The notes: generated by a model not told the origin, from the letters alone. Positions 44,430 to 54,671 are shown, numbered from the stretch's first letter. The stretch: DNA of 64,000 bases from Agrobacterium vitis (GCF_014926405.1 NZ_JACXXJ020000005.1:997001-1061000); one strand, 5' to 3'. Numbers and translations are program-made.

Positions 44430-45215
44430 ATGGGTGTTGTTCGCCAGCTGATCCAGATTGCCGCGACGGAAGCACTGCTTGGGCGGACCATTGCCGAGGA
44501 TCGCGTCAAGGACAGTTTGATCATGGCGTTGCCATTAATCATGGATGATGACCCGAAGCCAATCATCGCCGTTTCTGTCGAGGACAGCCTCAGCCCATCG
44601 ACTGGCGACGGCCTGTTTCGCACGGATGTCAGCATGACGCTGCAATTGCAGATGGCCGTGGCGAAATCTGTTTCGGTCGCGGTGGAAGATGAAAACGGCG
44701 GTCCGGGCAGCATGTCCATGCTGGAAATTGGCACCACGGATGCGGCGCTGGAAGCAAGTTTGAACCTGATGGACCGGCAATGGCGGCTGGCTTTGTCGGA
44801 CCCGGCAAATGAATGGTCCCAGATCCTGCTTGGTCTTATCGGCGATTTCGGGCGGATCAGCGATGTTCGCATGGTCGATCCGGAAAGCGGGCGAAAGCAT
44901 GCGGCCCGGATCATTGAAGTCACGCTCGACCCGATTGCCGAGCCATCATTGAGGCAGGATGTTCCAGAGGTGATTGCGACCGGGTTGGCGAAAATGACCG
45001 CAACGGACGAATATGCCGATCTGGCGCGGATCTTCTCGGCCTCGCTGGCTGGTGGCGCCGGTCTTGCCAAATGGGAAGAGGTGCAGGCGATGCTGGGCGT
45101 CACCAAGCCGGTTCCCGCCCTGATCGGGGTTGGCACGCCGGATGATGGCATCGAAGTTCTGATCAGCGACGTGTCGTTGAACATCGCCGGGGAAATCGAG
45201 GTTCCGGGCGCATGA
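44430..45215 (+). CDS. Hypothetical head-tail region protein
   Basis: The 261-residue protein starts GVVRQLIQIAATEALLGRTI and has repeated aspartate-rich strands (KPIIAVSVEDSLSPSTGDGL, LRQDVPEVIATGLAKMTATD). It stands between the attachment protein and baseplate V, where a tail-completion protein is usual. No family is named. Confidence 0.6.
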   Translation: MGVVRQLIQIAATEALLGRTIAEDRVKDSLIMALPLIMDDDPKPIIAVSVEDSLSPSTGDGLFRTDVSMTLQLQMAVAKSVSVAVEDENGGPGSMSMLEIGTTDAALEASLNLMDRQWRLALSDPANEWSQILLGLIGDFGRISDVRMVDPESGRKHAARIIEVTLDPIAEPSLRQDVPEVIATGLAKMTATDEYADLARIFSASLAGGAGLAKWEEVQAMLGVTKPVPALIGVGTPDDGIEVLISDVSLNIAGEIEVPGA

Positions 45216-45754
45216 GCGACCAGGTGCTTGTCAACATCATCCTTGAGCTGAAGGCCGAGGTTGCAGGCTTGCGCCGTGCGGTGCAGGGCATGCAGCGGGT
45301 CGGCACGGTTCACGCGGTCGACGGCGATAGCCGCCGCCTGCGGATGAAACTGGCGGGCGATGCTGGCAACGAATTCCTGACGCCATGGCGGCCATGGTCG
45401 GAGGTGGCGGGTGCGGAAAAGAGCTGGCGGCCACCATCCGAGGGTCAGCAAATGATATTGCTGTCGCCGTTTGGCGATATGCGCCAGGGCGTGGCGGTAC
45501 CGTTGACGTTTTCGGATGCCAATGGCGCGCCGTCTTCGGCGCTTGATGCCCGCATCCTGTCGTCGTTCGGTTCCGGCCTGATCGGGTTTTCCGACAATGG
45601 CGGGGTAACAGAGCTGCATGGAGAGCGGGTCAATCTGGCCGGGACGGATGGCAAGCGGGTGGCGCGGCTGGGTGACCGGGTGCGCGTATCCAGCGGTTCG
45701 TCTGCCGGTCTGTGGCCTATCGTCGAGGCTTCGGAAAAGGTTTTTGCGGAATGA
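45212..45754 (+). CDS. Phage baseplate assembly protein V
   Basis: The 180-residue protein matches P2 gpV, the spike-type protein at the centre of the baseplate. It has an OB-like domain (LRRAVQGMQRVGTVHAVDGD, then PSEGQQMILLSPFGDMRQGV) and a beta-rich C-terminal spike part with repeated strands (GERVNLAGTDGKRVARLGDR). It overlaps the neighbouring genes at both ends. Confidence 0.85.
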   Translation: MSDQVLVNIILELKAEVAGLRRAVQGMQRVGTVHAVDGDSRRLRMKLAGDAGNEFLTPWRPWSEVAGAEKSWRPPSEGQQMILLSPFGDMRQGVAVPLTFSDANGAPSSALDARILSSFGSGLIGFSDNGGVTELHGERVNLAGTDGKRVARLGDRVRVSSGSSAGLWPIVEASEKVFAE

Positions 45755-46146
45755 GTACGCAATACGGCATGGACCCGGAGACTGGAAAGTGGGTTTCCGG
45801 CTGGGATAGCGTGGTGGTTGCCATCGGCAAGCTGCTGACCACCCGGTATTTCGAGCGGGTCTTGCGCGAATATGTCGGATCGCCCGTGCCAACCATTCTT
45901 GGACAGACGGCGAATGTGCAGACGATCCTGAAATTCCGCTGGGCCTTGGTGTTGGCTATCGAGCTGTTCGAACCGCGCTTCAAGCCTACCAAAGTCACCA
46001 TGGACGCGCTGGATCGCAAGGGAAACTCGACCTGGACCATTCGCGGCACCTATCGGCCACGGGCGCATCTTGGCGACCTGACCGAAGCCGGTGAAGTTTC
46101 GCTTTCATTCGGTTCTGACGGAACCTCAACCATCATCGCAGGGTAA
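45751..46146 (+). CDS. Baseplate protein W (gp25-like)
   Basis: The 131-residue protein fits P2 gpW/T4 gp25, the baseplate wedge and sheath-start component, by SVVVAIGKLLTTRYFERVLR followed by EYVGSPVPTILGQ, and a late beta segment ending FGSDGTSTIIAG. ATG 45751 overlaps the gpV stop. Confidence 0.85.
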   Translation: MSTQYGMDPETGKWVSGWDSVVVAIGKLLTTRYFERVLREYVGSPVPTILGQTANVQTILKFRWALVLAIELFEPRFKPTKVTMDALDRKGNSTWTIRGTYRPRAHLGDLTEAGEVSLSFGSDGTSTIIAG

Positions 46147-46149
46147 ATC

Positions 46150-47007
46150 ATGGTCGATCTGACGACACTGCCGACCCCGCAGATGCTGCAAAGCATCGAT
46201 GCGGAGGCGATGATTACCACCATGGCGACCGCCTTTGTTGCATGGGCGCAAGACAATTACGGTGTGGATGTGACCGGGATTGTCTCGCTGGAGGGTGAGC
46301 CGATTGCCGTGCAGATCGAGTTTCAGGCCTATCAGCGGGCGGCGCTGTATGCGTCTTTCAACGATGTGCTGAAATCCAATCTGCTGGCGTTTGCCGCCGG
46401 GGCCGATCTTGATGCTCTTGCCGCCGACCATGGCGTGACCCGCTTGACCGGTGAGACAGATGCGCAGTTGCGGTCGCGTATCGTGCTGGCCGATCAGGGA
46501 TCATCCACGGCAGGGTCGGAAGAATGGTATGCCTATCAGGCCCGGTCGGTTTCGTCCGAAGTGGATGCGGTTGCGGTTTACCGGACTGGCAGCGGCCCGG
46601 AAATTGAGGTTGCCATTCTGTCGACTGCGGAGGGTGGCGTGCCATCTTCGGCGCTGCTGGCGCAGGTCTCGGCGAAAGTCACCTCCAGCGCGGTCCGGTG
46701 CGTGAATGATATCGTGTCCGTTGTGTCTGGCACCAAGACCACGGTTGATGTCGTGGCGGATGTCTGGCTGTTGCCGGATACGCCGGTTGCCGTGTTCGAT
46801 GGTCTGGAAGCCGTGTTGCGGGCTGCGCTCGATAGCGAGGGAGGCTTCGGCTTCGACATAAACCGGGCCTGGCTGATTGCCAAACTGATGGTGTCAGGTG
46901 TCTCCAAGGTGTCGATCACCGCGCCCGCCGTCGATGTGGTAATGGATAGCAATTCTGCGGCGACATTCGGCACGATCACCCTTGCCTATAAGGGTCGCTC
47001 GAAATGA
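46150..47007 (+). CDS. Baseplate assembly protein J
   Basis: The 285-residue protein has a J-family baseplate layout: LLAFAAGADLDALAADHGVT, RLTGETDAQLRSRIVLAD, SSEVDAVAVYRTGSGPEIEV and a C-terminal beta domain with NPVDxx-like strands. It forms the outer part of the wedge. It is followed by gpI with a four-base overlap. Confidence 0.88.
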   Translation: MVDLTTLPTPQMLQSIDAEAMITTMATAFVAWAQDNYGVDVTGIVSLEGEPIAVQIEFQAYQRAALYASFNDVLKSNLLAFAAGADLDALAADHGVTRLTGETDAQLRSRIVLADQGSSTAGSEEWYAYQARSVSSEVDAVAVYRTGSGPEIEVAILSTAEGGVPSSALLAQVSAKVTSSAVRCVNDIVSVVSGTKTTVDVVADVWLLPDTPVAVFDGLEAVLRAALDSEGGFGFDINRAWLIAKLMVSGVSKVSITAPAVDVVMDSNSAATFGTITLAYKGRSK

Positions 47008-48137
47008 CGGCGGTGATTGTTCCCAGCAATTCGACGGTGCTGGAAGAGGCGCTGGCCGTTGCCACCGATCCCTACGACGCCACGCTTGGCGATATCGAGG
47101 CGGTGCGCGGGTTTCGCTACCAGCGCCCGCTGAATGCGACTGTGGCGCCCTATCTGGTGCAGGAATATGGGCTCGGGCCGATTGCCGATTTCTTTGCGAC
47201 AGCAGAAGACCTGATCGATACCGGCCGGGCCTGGCAGAGAATTCGCGGGACGCCGAAAGCCGTTCTCGATGCGCTGCGCTGGATTGCCTATTATGGCGCG
47301 CGTCTCGAAGACCAGGTGAAGGGCCGCCGCCGCTGGCATCTTTATCAGATCGCCATGGGTGAATTGCCCGGCGATGACGAGGTGCAGCGGCTGTATAATG
47401 CCTGGTATCTGGCCGATCTATCGGACCCGGCCCGGGCGGAATTCTTCCGCGGCTATTTCGGTTATGACGTTCGGGGCCTTGCCTGGAGCCGTCAGCGCTG
47501 GGGCGGGGCCTTGTGGGGAGATTCGTCGGGTACACGGATCGATGGCAATCCGGTGAAATGGAGCCATGGCCGCAGCCATTCGGTTGCCATCGAGGATACG
47601 TTCTACGAATGGGAATTGTTCGGCTGGAATGATCTGCTTTCGGCTTTTGGCGATGGGGGATGGCCCGGCATTGCGTGGTCGCAGGCGACAATTCCGTGGT
47701 CGGCTGCCGGATCGTCGACGACCATGAAGGCATGGCTTTTGTTGCAGCAGACTGCCTTTATCGCATTTTATGCCGCTGGTGGGGATGTGATCGGCTATGC
47801 CCGGGTGATCATGGCGGCGGAAAACCAGACGGACGCAGACGATGACCTGGTGACCGTCGCTTATAAGGTCCGGACCAGATTCGGGAATGGGGCCGGGAAG
47901 ACCGTGTCGAAGATCAGCATCATCTACGGGCTGGAGCTGTCCGATGGCGTCAAACCTTACAAGGCCTGGCTGGAGCCTTCCGAGGTGATTGCCGGATCTG
48001 GTGTCGAGGTTGGGAAAACCAATTTCGCGCTGACATTTTTCAGGACGGTGCGCGAGTTGATGACCGTGACGCTGACCATCAATCCGATCCAGATCGTGCC
48101 GGTGCATTACGCAAACCCTGCTCTGAGCCTCGGCTAA
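47004..48137 (+). CDS. Phage tail protein I
   Basis: The 377-residue protein has the P2 gpI core at residues about 10-110 (STVLEEALAVATDPYDATLG, LVQEYGLGPIADFFATAEDL, RGTPKAVLDALRWIAYYGAR). The part after 180 is an added beta-rich region absent from the minimal P2 protein, probably for fibre attachment. It overlaps gpJ and is followed by the fibre genes. Confidence 0.85.
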   Translation: MTAVIVPSNSTVLEEALAVATDPYDATLGDIEAVRGFRYQRPLNATVAPYLVQEYGLGPIADFFATAEDLIDTGRAWQRIRGTPKAVLDALRWIAYYGARLEDQVKGRRRWHLYQIAMGELPGDDEVQRLYNAWYLADLSDPARAEFFRGYFGYDVRGLAWSRQRWGGALWGDSSGTRIDGNPVKWSHGRSHSVAIEDTFYEWELFGWNDLLSAFGDGGWPGIAWSQATIPWSAAGSSTTMKAWLLLQQTAFIAFYAAGGDVIGYARVIMAAENQTDADDDLVTVAYKVRTRFGNGAGKTVSKISIIYGLELSDGVKPYKAWLEPSEVIAGSGVEVGKTNFALTFFRTVRELMTVTLTINPIQIVPVHYANPALSLG

Positions 48138-48149
48138 TAGGATTTATCC

Positions 48150-51100
48150 ATGACAACCAATGTTTTCGATACCGGGACGTACCCGGATCTTGCCAATGTG
48201 CATGACCGGTCGGCGGATCGGCCGGGCATTGATCGCGTCTATTTCGGCGAAGGTGACTTTGCGCAGGGTGCCGATATCAATGAGGCATTTTCCATCGAGG
48301 AAAAGAAACGCAGCGCGATTGGTGATCTGGTCGCCTCCGATGGCGACCGGCTGTCTGGCGCTGATATTGTCGTCGACGTGGATACTGGAACCGTGCTGAT
48401 CACGCAGGGCTCGATCTATCTGAAGGGTGCGCCGCGTAGCGTTGACGCCCGGACGTTGACGGGTGTTGCGATGACCGGCGATGTTTCCTTGGGTGTACGG
48501 GTTGTGACTTCGCCCCTGACGGCGGCGGATGACAGTATTTTCTATGGCCTTGGCGCTGGCACGGAAGGCTACGGCGAAGAAGGTGCGGTGCGCACCAATA
48601 TGGCGATCACCTGGGCGACGGCGACGGATGGCGGCGAGGGCGATTTCTACAGCTATGCCATGTTGCGCGACGGTTCTGTGATTTCGCAGGATGCCCCGCC
48701 GACGCTGACCGGTGTGCAAAAGCAGATCGGCACCTATGATTATGATGCCCATGGCAATTATGTGGTGCGTGGCTGTGTCGTCACGGCGCTTGGCAAGACA
48801 GGAGCCGCGCAGGTGTTTTCCGTGGGCGCCGGTGTCTGCAACGTGCAGGGGACGAAAGTCACCCGTGGCAGCGACAACCGCCTGACCGTGGCGGAAGAAC
48901 CTGATGTGGCATCGGTCAGCCTGGAAGGCCATACCTTTGCGAGCGGCGGCACGGGTACGGTCACCATTACCGTTCGCCGCCCGCCGATTGCGGCTATCGA
49001 GGATATCGTGATCACCCGGCAGAAGACTGTGACGCTCTCCAAGGGTGTCGGTGGCTCTTCCGACGCGCTGCCCGATACCGGCGTGGTCAGCATCATCAGC
49101 GTGGTGCAGCTCTCGACCACCTATGTGGTGGACACCGATTACATCCGATCCGGTGACAGCGTGAACTGGTCTCCCGCTGGTGCCGAGCCCGCGACCGGGT
49201 CGAGCTATCAGGTGACCTATCGCTATTATGATAATGTTGTACCTGACAGCTTCACCTCGACCACGATTGTGGTTTCTGGCGGTGTCGATGGGACGGATAT
49301 GTTCCTCGAATATTCCTACAAATTGCCGCGCTATGACCGCATCCTGATCTCCTCCGATGGTTCGCTATCCTATCTTAAGGGTATATCCTCGGTTGCCAAT
49401 CCGCATGCGCCCGCCGAGCCGGAAGATGCCTTGTCGCTCTGCACGGTGCAGAATGATTGGTATGGCACGCCTGTTATCAACAACGATGCGACCCGGGCTA
49501 TTGGATACAAGCGGCTGAACTATCTTCAGGACAGGCTTTCCGAGGTGATCGACTTGGTGCTGATCGAGCGGCTGAAATCCGACGCCAATGCCCGTTCTGC
49601 CGGGCCGACGCTGGGGGTGTTTACCGATCCTCTTTGGGATGACAGCTACCGGGATTTCGGGGTCGCCCAGACGGCAGCAGTGTTCGACGGCTCTATGCAG
49701 GTGGCAATTGACGCCGATGTGCGGTCCGTTCGGCTGGCTGATTGGGGGTTGCTGGACTACAGCGAGGAAGTGGTTGTTTCGCAGGAACTTTATACGGCTT
49801 GCGAAAAGATTAATCCCTACCAGAATTTCAACCCGGTCCCGTTCGAAATCACCATTGACCCGTCGACGGATTATTGGACTGAAACCCAGACGGTTTCGCT
49901 TTCGGCGGTTACGCAGGTGTTCGGCTCCGGTAACGAAAGCCGTGTCCGATCCTCGACCGTGTCATCCACCACGACCAGCACGGTGATTGCCTATCTGCGC
50001 CAGATCGACATTGGTTTCGAAATCACCGGCATGGGTGGCGGCGAGAACCTGTCGGGCCTCACCTTCGACGGGCTGGACGTGAACCCGGGCGGGATCGTCG
50101 CCGATGTGAACGGCAAGGCCACCGGCACGTTCCAGATCCCGGCCAATGTGTCGGCTGGAACCAAGAAGATCGAAGCGGTTGGTGGGGCAGGGCTTTCGGC
50201 GTCGGCGACCTTCCGGGGTGAAGGCCGGTTGGAAACGACGACCACGCAAACCACCACCGTCATTGAGCGATTTTCGACTGTGACCGTGACCCGTGAGCAT
50301 GAGAGTGGCGGCCATAACAGTTCCGACCCGCAGGCGCAGAGCTACGCTTTGACTGAGGGGCGCTATATCACGTCGCTGGATGTGAAATTCTGCGCCATCG
50401 GCACCCGCTCCAAGCCTGTTGATATCGATTTCGTGGAAATGGAAAACGGCTTTCCGACCAATTCGGTGTTTGCCAACAAGCGGATCGATATGAATTCCGT
50501 TGCCACCGGGGACTGGACGAAAGCGGCGCTGGATTGCCCGGTCTACAATCCTGCCGATACCTATCTGGCCTTCAAGCTGCGCACGGACGATGCCAGCCAT
50601 TCCATCGGGATCGCCACGCTTGGTGACTTCGATTCTGGCGCGCAGGCGTGGGTGACATCGCAGCCCTATACGATTGGCGACCGGTTTTCCGGGTCGAACA
50701 ATGAAAGCTGGCTGCTGCATCCGTCCAGCGACATCAGTTTCAAGATGCGGGCCGCCGTTTTTTCGCCGATCACCAAAAGCATTGCCATCGGTGATTTCGT
50801 CGTGGCTGACGTGTCCGACATTCTGATCCGCTCCGATGTCATTCTGCCGGAAAGCAGTTGTTCCGTGGTGTTTCAGGTGAAGGTGCCAAAGGTAACCGAT
50901 GGCGTCACGACCTATACGACCTACACGGTCTCTGTCGATCAGACGCTGGAGCTGGATTATTTTGCCACCGGAACCGTAACTATCACGGCTGTTCTATCCG
51001 GCACGTCGAAGGTTTCGCCGCTGCTGAACAAGGATGTCACGGTGATTTTTGGAACCATGCGGGCAATGGGCGACTATGTCGGCCGCAGCTTCACCATGGG

Positions 51101-51359
51101 ATCGGGCGTCGAGCTGAATGTGGTGTTTTCCGGCCTGCTGCCAAATGGGTCAACGGTGGCTGTATCGGCCGATGCGAATGATGGCACATTTTCTCCGGCG
51201 TCCCTATCGAAGGCCGAGGCCCTGGACGATGGCTGGGTGGAATACACCTATAAAATTGCCAGCCATGCCGCGCCGGATGGTGGACGATTGAAAATGGTGC
51301 TGACCGGAACGCCGGCGGCCCGCCCTGCCATTGCCGACCTGCGCGCCTGGACGTTTTGA
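48150..51359 (+). CDS. Large tail fibre/baseplate protein, DUF4815 type
   Basis: The 1069-residue protein starts with the DUF4815 region (NVFDTGTYPDLANVHDRSAD, YFGEGDFAQGADINEAFSI) and continues with long stretches of beta-rich, Thr/Ser/Val-heavy sequence. A part with AGTKKIEAVGGAGLSASATF could form an Ig-like or beta-sandwich repeat. The family is found in contractile phages as a large fibre or baseplate protein. It probably links the baseplate to fibres or binds the host surface. Confidence 0.75.
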   Translation: MTTNVFDTGTYPDLANVHDRSADRPGIDRVYFGEGDFAQGADINEAFSIEEKKRSAIGDLVASDGDRLSGADIVVDVDTGTVLITQGSIYLKGAPRSVDARTLTGVAMTGDVSLGVRVVTSPLTAADDSIFYGLGAGTEGYGEEGAVRTNMAITWATATDGGEGDFYSYAMLRDGSVISQDAPPTLTGVQKQIGTYDYDAHGNYVVRGCVVTALGKTGAAQVFSVGAGVCNVQGTKVTRGSDNRLTVAEEPDVASVSLEGHTFASGGTGTVTITVRRPPIAAIEDIVITRQKTVTLSKGVGGSSDALPDTGVVSIISVVQLSTTYVVDTDYIRSGDSVNWSPAGAEPATGSSYQVTYRYYDNVVPDSFTSTTIVVSGGVDGTDMFLEYSYKLPRYDRILISSDGSLSYLKGISSVANPHAPAEPEDALSLCTVQNDWYGTPVINNDATRAIGYKRLNYLQDRLSEVIDLVLIERLKSDANARSAGPTLGVFTDPLWDDSYRDFGVAQTAAVFDGSMQVAIDADVRSVRLADWGLLDYSEEVVVSQELYTACEKINPYQNFNPVPFEITIDPSTDYWTETQTVSLSAVTQVFGSGNESRVRSSTVSSTTTSTVIAYLRQIDIGFEITGMGGGENLSGLTFDGLDVNPGGIVADVNGKATGTFQIPANVSAGTKKIEAVGGAGLSASATFRGEGRLETTTTQTTTVIERFSTVTVTREHESGGHNSSDPQAQSYALTEGRYITSLDVKFCAIGTRSKPVDIDFVEMENGFPTNSVFANKRIDMNSVATGDWTKAALDCPVYNPADTYLAFKLRTDDASHSIGIATLGDFDSGAQAWVTSQPYTIGDRFSGSNNESWLLHPSSDISFKMRAAVFSPITKSIAIGDFVVADVSDILIRSDVILPESSCSVVFQVKVPKVTDGVTTYTTYTVSVDQTLELDYFATGTVTITAVLSGTSKVSPLLNKDVTVIFGTMRAMGDYVGRSFTMGSGVELNVVFSGLLPNGSTVAVSADANDGTFSPASLSKAEALDDGWVEYTYKIASHAAPDGGRLKMVLTGTPAARPAIADLRAWTF

Positions 51360-51368
51360 GGGTAGAAC

Positions 51369-52526
51369 ATGACCGTCGATCTTGAGACAAGCAACCGCGA
51401 CTATCCGCTGCCAAACATCGAAAACACCATGGCGCATGATGTTGCCAGGCTGATCAGCGCACTGACGGCCATCGATGTAGATGTTGCCAGCATCTTGACC
51501 GCTCTGGCGCTGAAGGCTGCCATTGACAGTCCGGCCTTCAGCGGCACCCCGACCGCGCCGACACAGCCGGCCACGGCCAACAATGCTACGCTTGCTACGA
51601 CCGCTCATGTGAAGGCGGCGCTTTCGCAGTTCCTGTCCGATGCGGAAGGCGCGATTGCCACCATTACCGAGTTGCAGGCCGCACTTGGCGATGCGGATGC
51701 GGTGACCGGACTGACGGCGCTGATCAGTACCCGCGCCCCGCTGGACAGTGCCAATCTGACCGGGACACCGACGACGGTCACGCCTGAGGTTGATGATAAT
51801 TCGCAGAAGATCCCGACGACCGGATGGGTCCAGGCGATTAAGGCGACGATCCTCGGCGGCGTGGTGGCGGATGGCAATACCCTGGCCAAGCTGTTTGCAG
51901 CGCTTGGCGGGGACAAGAACTTTGCCGCCTCTGTGGCATCCGATCTTTCGAATAAGGCGTCACTGGCAAGCCCGGCGTTTACCGGCAACCCGACTGCACC
52001 GACGCAAACGCCGGGCAGCAGCAACACGAGGATCGCGAACACCGCCTTCGTCGCCACGGCGATTTCAAGTGCCGTGACCTCGATATCGTCGGCGATCTCG
52101 AATCTTTCCACCATGTATGCGCCGCTTGTCCGCAAGGTTTCGGCGGGTGTTGGTATGTCGGGTGGTGGTGATCTTAGCGCGGACCGGACGATTTCACTTG
52201 GGGCTGCCAAGCCGATCAGCAACAGCACGACCGGCACGGTGGACAATACCGGTCATGACCATCCTCTTGGTTTCGTCGCAGCAGAAGTCTTTCAGGGTGG
52301 TGCTGTGAATGAAATCAACTTTCCGGTCGGCAGGGTTCTGCTGGTTTCAACCAATGGCGGGCTTCCGGTGCGCAATACGCAACAGGTGCCTTGTCTCAAG
52401 TCGGACAACTCATTCAGCTACGTGACCGCCAATGACAGCAAGGCCGGGGCTGTTCTCAGTGGCATATGGTTTTCCGCAGGCAATGCGGCGGGATCGAATA
52501 TCTCCCTGGTGCAGAGGGCTGGATAA
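51369..52526 (+). CDS. Tail fibre protein
   Basis: The 385-residue protein has repeated segments typical of phage fibres (FSGTPTAPTQPATANNATLA, then FTGNPTAPTQTPGSSNTRIA, both PTAPTQ-type), TELQAALGDADAVTG and a C-terminal adhesive part with a VRNTQQVPCLKSDNS region. It is expected to form trimers that bind the host. The next small gene overlaps its stop by TAATG. Confidence 0.75.
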   Translation: MTVDLETSNRDYPLPNIENTMAHDVARLISALTAIDVDVASILTALALKAAIDSPAFSGTPTAPTQPATANNATLATTAHVKAALSQFLSDAEGAIATITELQAALGDADAVTGLTALISTRAPLDSANLTGTPTTVTPEVDDNSQKIPTTGWVQAIKATILGGVVADGNTLAKLFAALGGDKNFAASVASDLSNKASLASPAFTGNPTAPTQTPGSSNTRIANTAFVATAISSAVTSISSAISNLSTMYAPLVRKVSAGVGMSGGGDLSADRTISLGAAKPISNSTTGTVDNTGHDHPLGFVAAEVFQGGAVNEINFPVGRVLLVSTNGGLPVRNTQQVPCLKSDNSFSYVTANDSKAGAVLSGIWFSAGNAAGSNISLVQRAG

Positions 52527-52750
52527 TGTTGAAGCTGAGTTTTGCGCGACTGACTGCCGTCGACAGGACCACGGAAGACAAATTCTATGTGGCCTCCATC
52601 GTCTTCAAAAACGAGGACGGAACAGAGGTTTCCGGCACCTATGGCAGCCGCCCCGGCGACACCTATGGAATGGCGGTTGAGGTTCGGGCTGCGATCACCG
52701 AGTGGATCGCCGCCGGGAAATCTGTCGGCACCTGGAAACCGCCCACCTGA
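52526..52750 (+). CDS. Small protein after the tail fibre, possible fibre chaperone
   Basis: The 74-residue protein (MLKLSFARLTAVDRTTEDKF) has an alternating strand/helix plan and starts by TAATG overlap with the fibre gene. Small genes at this place often encode fibre-assembly factors. No family is named. A terminator follows. Confidence 0.6.
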   Translation: MLKLSFARLTAVDRTTEDKFYVASIVFKNEDGTEVSGTYGSRPGDTYGMAVEVRAAITEWIAAGKSVGTWKPPT

Positions 52751-52771
52751 CCACTGACCCCACCCGATCCG

Positions 52772-52795
52772 GCCGCCTTTCTGGCGGCTTTTTTT
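52772..52795 (+). terminator. Rho-independent terminator between fibre and sheath genes
   Basis: GCCGCC (52772-52777) pairs with GGCGGC (52783-52788) around TTTCT and is followed by seven Ts. It divides the late region, so sheath expression may need its own promoter or read-through. Confidence 0.8.
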
Positions 52796-52847
52796 ATGGC
52801 CGTATTTGCCCGCTGGCCGGGGCTTATCAGCAATAGGAGCTTCGGTC

Positions 52848-54110
52848 ATGACCGACCCGACATTTGGCATTACCATCAACCGAAGCGCCAACGAGGCGAC
52901 GACGGCCTCGAAAGCGCAGATGAGCGTCGTTGGCATTTGCATGCCGATCGATAAGGCCGCCAGCGCCGATCAGACGGCGTTCAACACGGCGTTTCCGCTG
53001 AACACCTGCGTCAAGCTGAACAGCAATGACACCAGCATTCTGGCGCTCTGCGATCAGGATGGCGGCTTCATCGACGCGGTCGAAGGCATCAACGATCAGC
53101 TTGGCAGCTATCAGACGGCGGCGACCCTGGTGGTTGTCCGTGTTGCCGAGGGTGTCGACGATGCGGCGACCATGGCCAATATCACGGGCACCTCGGTGGC
53201 AGGCACGGGCATCTATGCTTTTCTCGATGCCGGTCCGGATGTCGGGGTTTATCCCCGCCTGCTGATTTGCCCGGGCTTTACCAAGACCCATGCCGATGGC
53301 GCCGCCAACCCTGTGCTGGCTTCGTTGCCGACCGTGGCTAACCAGATCCTGGCGCAAGTGATTGCCGATGGCCCGGCTGGACTGGACGACTTTACCAACT
53401 GGGTCGAAAACCATGCCGGTATGCGGATCATTCCTGTTTCCGGGGGCGTCTATGCCACTGATAGCACCGGCACGGATGTGTTGCGGCCGATGAGCCCGCG
53501 TGTAGCCGGTCTCTTCGTGCGCCGCGATTACGAGAACGACGGCTCGCCGTTCAAGTCCATTGCCAACCAGACGGTCTATGGAATTACCGGCGTCGAGAAG
53601 AACCTGCGGTTTTCGCTCACGGACGGCTCGACAGAGGGCCAGCAGATCCTGGCGGTGCATGGCGGCATTATCGTCCGGGGTGAGAGCGGCGACGATTTCT
53701 CGATTTCCGATGGCGGTTTCGTCTTTATCGGCACGGACAATCTGTCCGAGGAAAGCGTCTGGGACCAGTATCACAAGGTCCGTGGCCGCGACTTTGTCGA
53801 GCTGACCGTGCTGCGCACCGTGCGCTCCTACCTCGGCAAGTACAATCTGACCACACAGACCATCCAGTCTGTCGTCAACACCATTTCCACCATCCTGCAG
53901 AACCGGCAGTCAAACGGCGATATCCTCGGGTTCCGGGCGCGGTTCGACCCATCCAAGAACAATGCCAGCGACCTGCGCGCCGGGCATATCTACGTGGATA
54001 TGCAGTTCGAGGAAGCCCCGGTCTTCAAGCGCTTGACCGTGGCCTCGCGGCCTTACGCGGCGGCGCTGGATGCCACCATCGATGAAATCTTGGCGGCACA
54101 GAACGCCTGA
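52848..54110 (+). CDS. Tail sheath protein
   Basis: The 420-residue protein is the contractile sheath, P2 FI-type. It has FGITINRSANEATTASKAQM near the N-terminus, a central GIYAFLDAGPDVGVYPRLLI and a C-terminal region with YTLRTL-like VELTVLRTVRSYLGKYNLTT and RAGHIYVDMQFEEAPVFKRL. AGGAG precedes ATG 52848. It is followed by the tube gene. Confidence 0.9.
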   Translation: MTDPTFGITINRSANEATTASKAQMSVVGICMPIDKAASADQTAFNTAFPLNTCVKLNSNDTSILALCDQDGGFIDAVEGINDQLGSYQTAATLVVVRVAEGVDDAATMANITGTSVAGTGIYAFLDAGPDVGVYPRLLICPGFTKTHADGAANPVLASLPTVANQILAQVIADGPAGLDDFTNWVENHAGMRIIPVSGGVYATDSTGTDVLRPMSPRVAGLFVRRDYENDGSPFKSIANQTVYGITGVEKNLRFSLTDGSTEGQQILAVHGGIIVRGESGDDFSISDGGFVFIGTDNLSEESVWDQYHKVRGRDFVELTVLRTVRSYLGKYNLTTQTIQSVVNTISTILQNRQSNGDILGFRARFDPSKNNASDLRAGHIYVDMQFEEAPVFKRLTVASRPYAAALDATIDEILAAQNA

Positions 54111-54137
54111 CCGCTGGCGAGATAAGGAAACACGCAC

Positions 54138-54671
54138 ATGGCTGAAAAACTGCTTATCCTCGAACAGGTCAACATCTTCGTTGGCGATGCTGACCCTGAG
54201 GACACCAATCACGTCAAGCTGCAAAGCCTTGGCCTGCCGACGCTGGAACGCGCCGCCGTCTCGCATCTGGGCGGCGGTGCTGTGATGAGCGTCAACTGGA
54301 CGGTTGGCGCCTTCAACGCGCTGGAGCCCAGCTTCAAGCTGGCCGGTTTTACCGAGACATCCTATAAATATCTCGGGATCGGCAGCAATGAGAGCCAGAA
54401 ATTCACCGCCTATGGTGTGCTGCGCAACAAGCAGACGGGTGCCATCTTGCAGGCCAAGGCCGTTATTCAGGGCATTGTCGGCAAGGTGACGCCGGATAGT
54501 TTCGACCGGGCCAGCGCTTTCGGCCACGACCACGGCATCACGGAAGTGACCCATTACCAACTGACCGTTGACGGCACAGAGTGGTTCTATCTGGACTATT
54601 TCACCTCGACCGTCCGTCAGTTCGGCAATGACGAAACGCAGTCCATCCGCGTAGCGTTGGGGATTGAATGA
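54138..54671 (+). CDS. Major tail tube protein
   Basis: The 177-residue protein is P2 FII-like. It has LEQVNIFVGDADPEDTNHVK followed by LQSLGLPTLERAAVSHLGGG near the N-terminus, then YGVLRNKQTGAILQAKAVIQ and a C-terminal YFTSTVRQFGND region. It stacks in rings to form the inner tube, and its last codons overlap the start of the tape-measure gene. Confidence 0.9.
   Translation: MAEKLLILEQVNIFVGDADPEDTNHVKLQSLGLPTLERAAVSHLGGGAVMSVNWTVGAFNALEPSFKLAGFTETSYKYLGIGSNESQKFTAYGVLRNKQTGAILQAKAVIQGIVGKVTPDSFDRASAFGHDHGITEVTHYQLTVDGTEWFYLDYFTSTVRQFGNDETQSIRVALGIE

Noticed and set aside
44288..45892. 534-codon open frame on the reverse strand opposite the head-tail and gpV genes
   Set aside because: It spans three well supported forward genes, and its Arg/Pro/Ser-rich translation matches no family.
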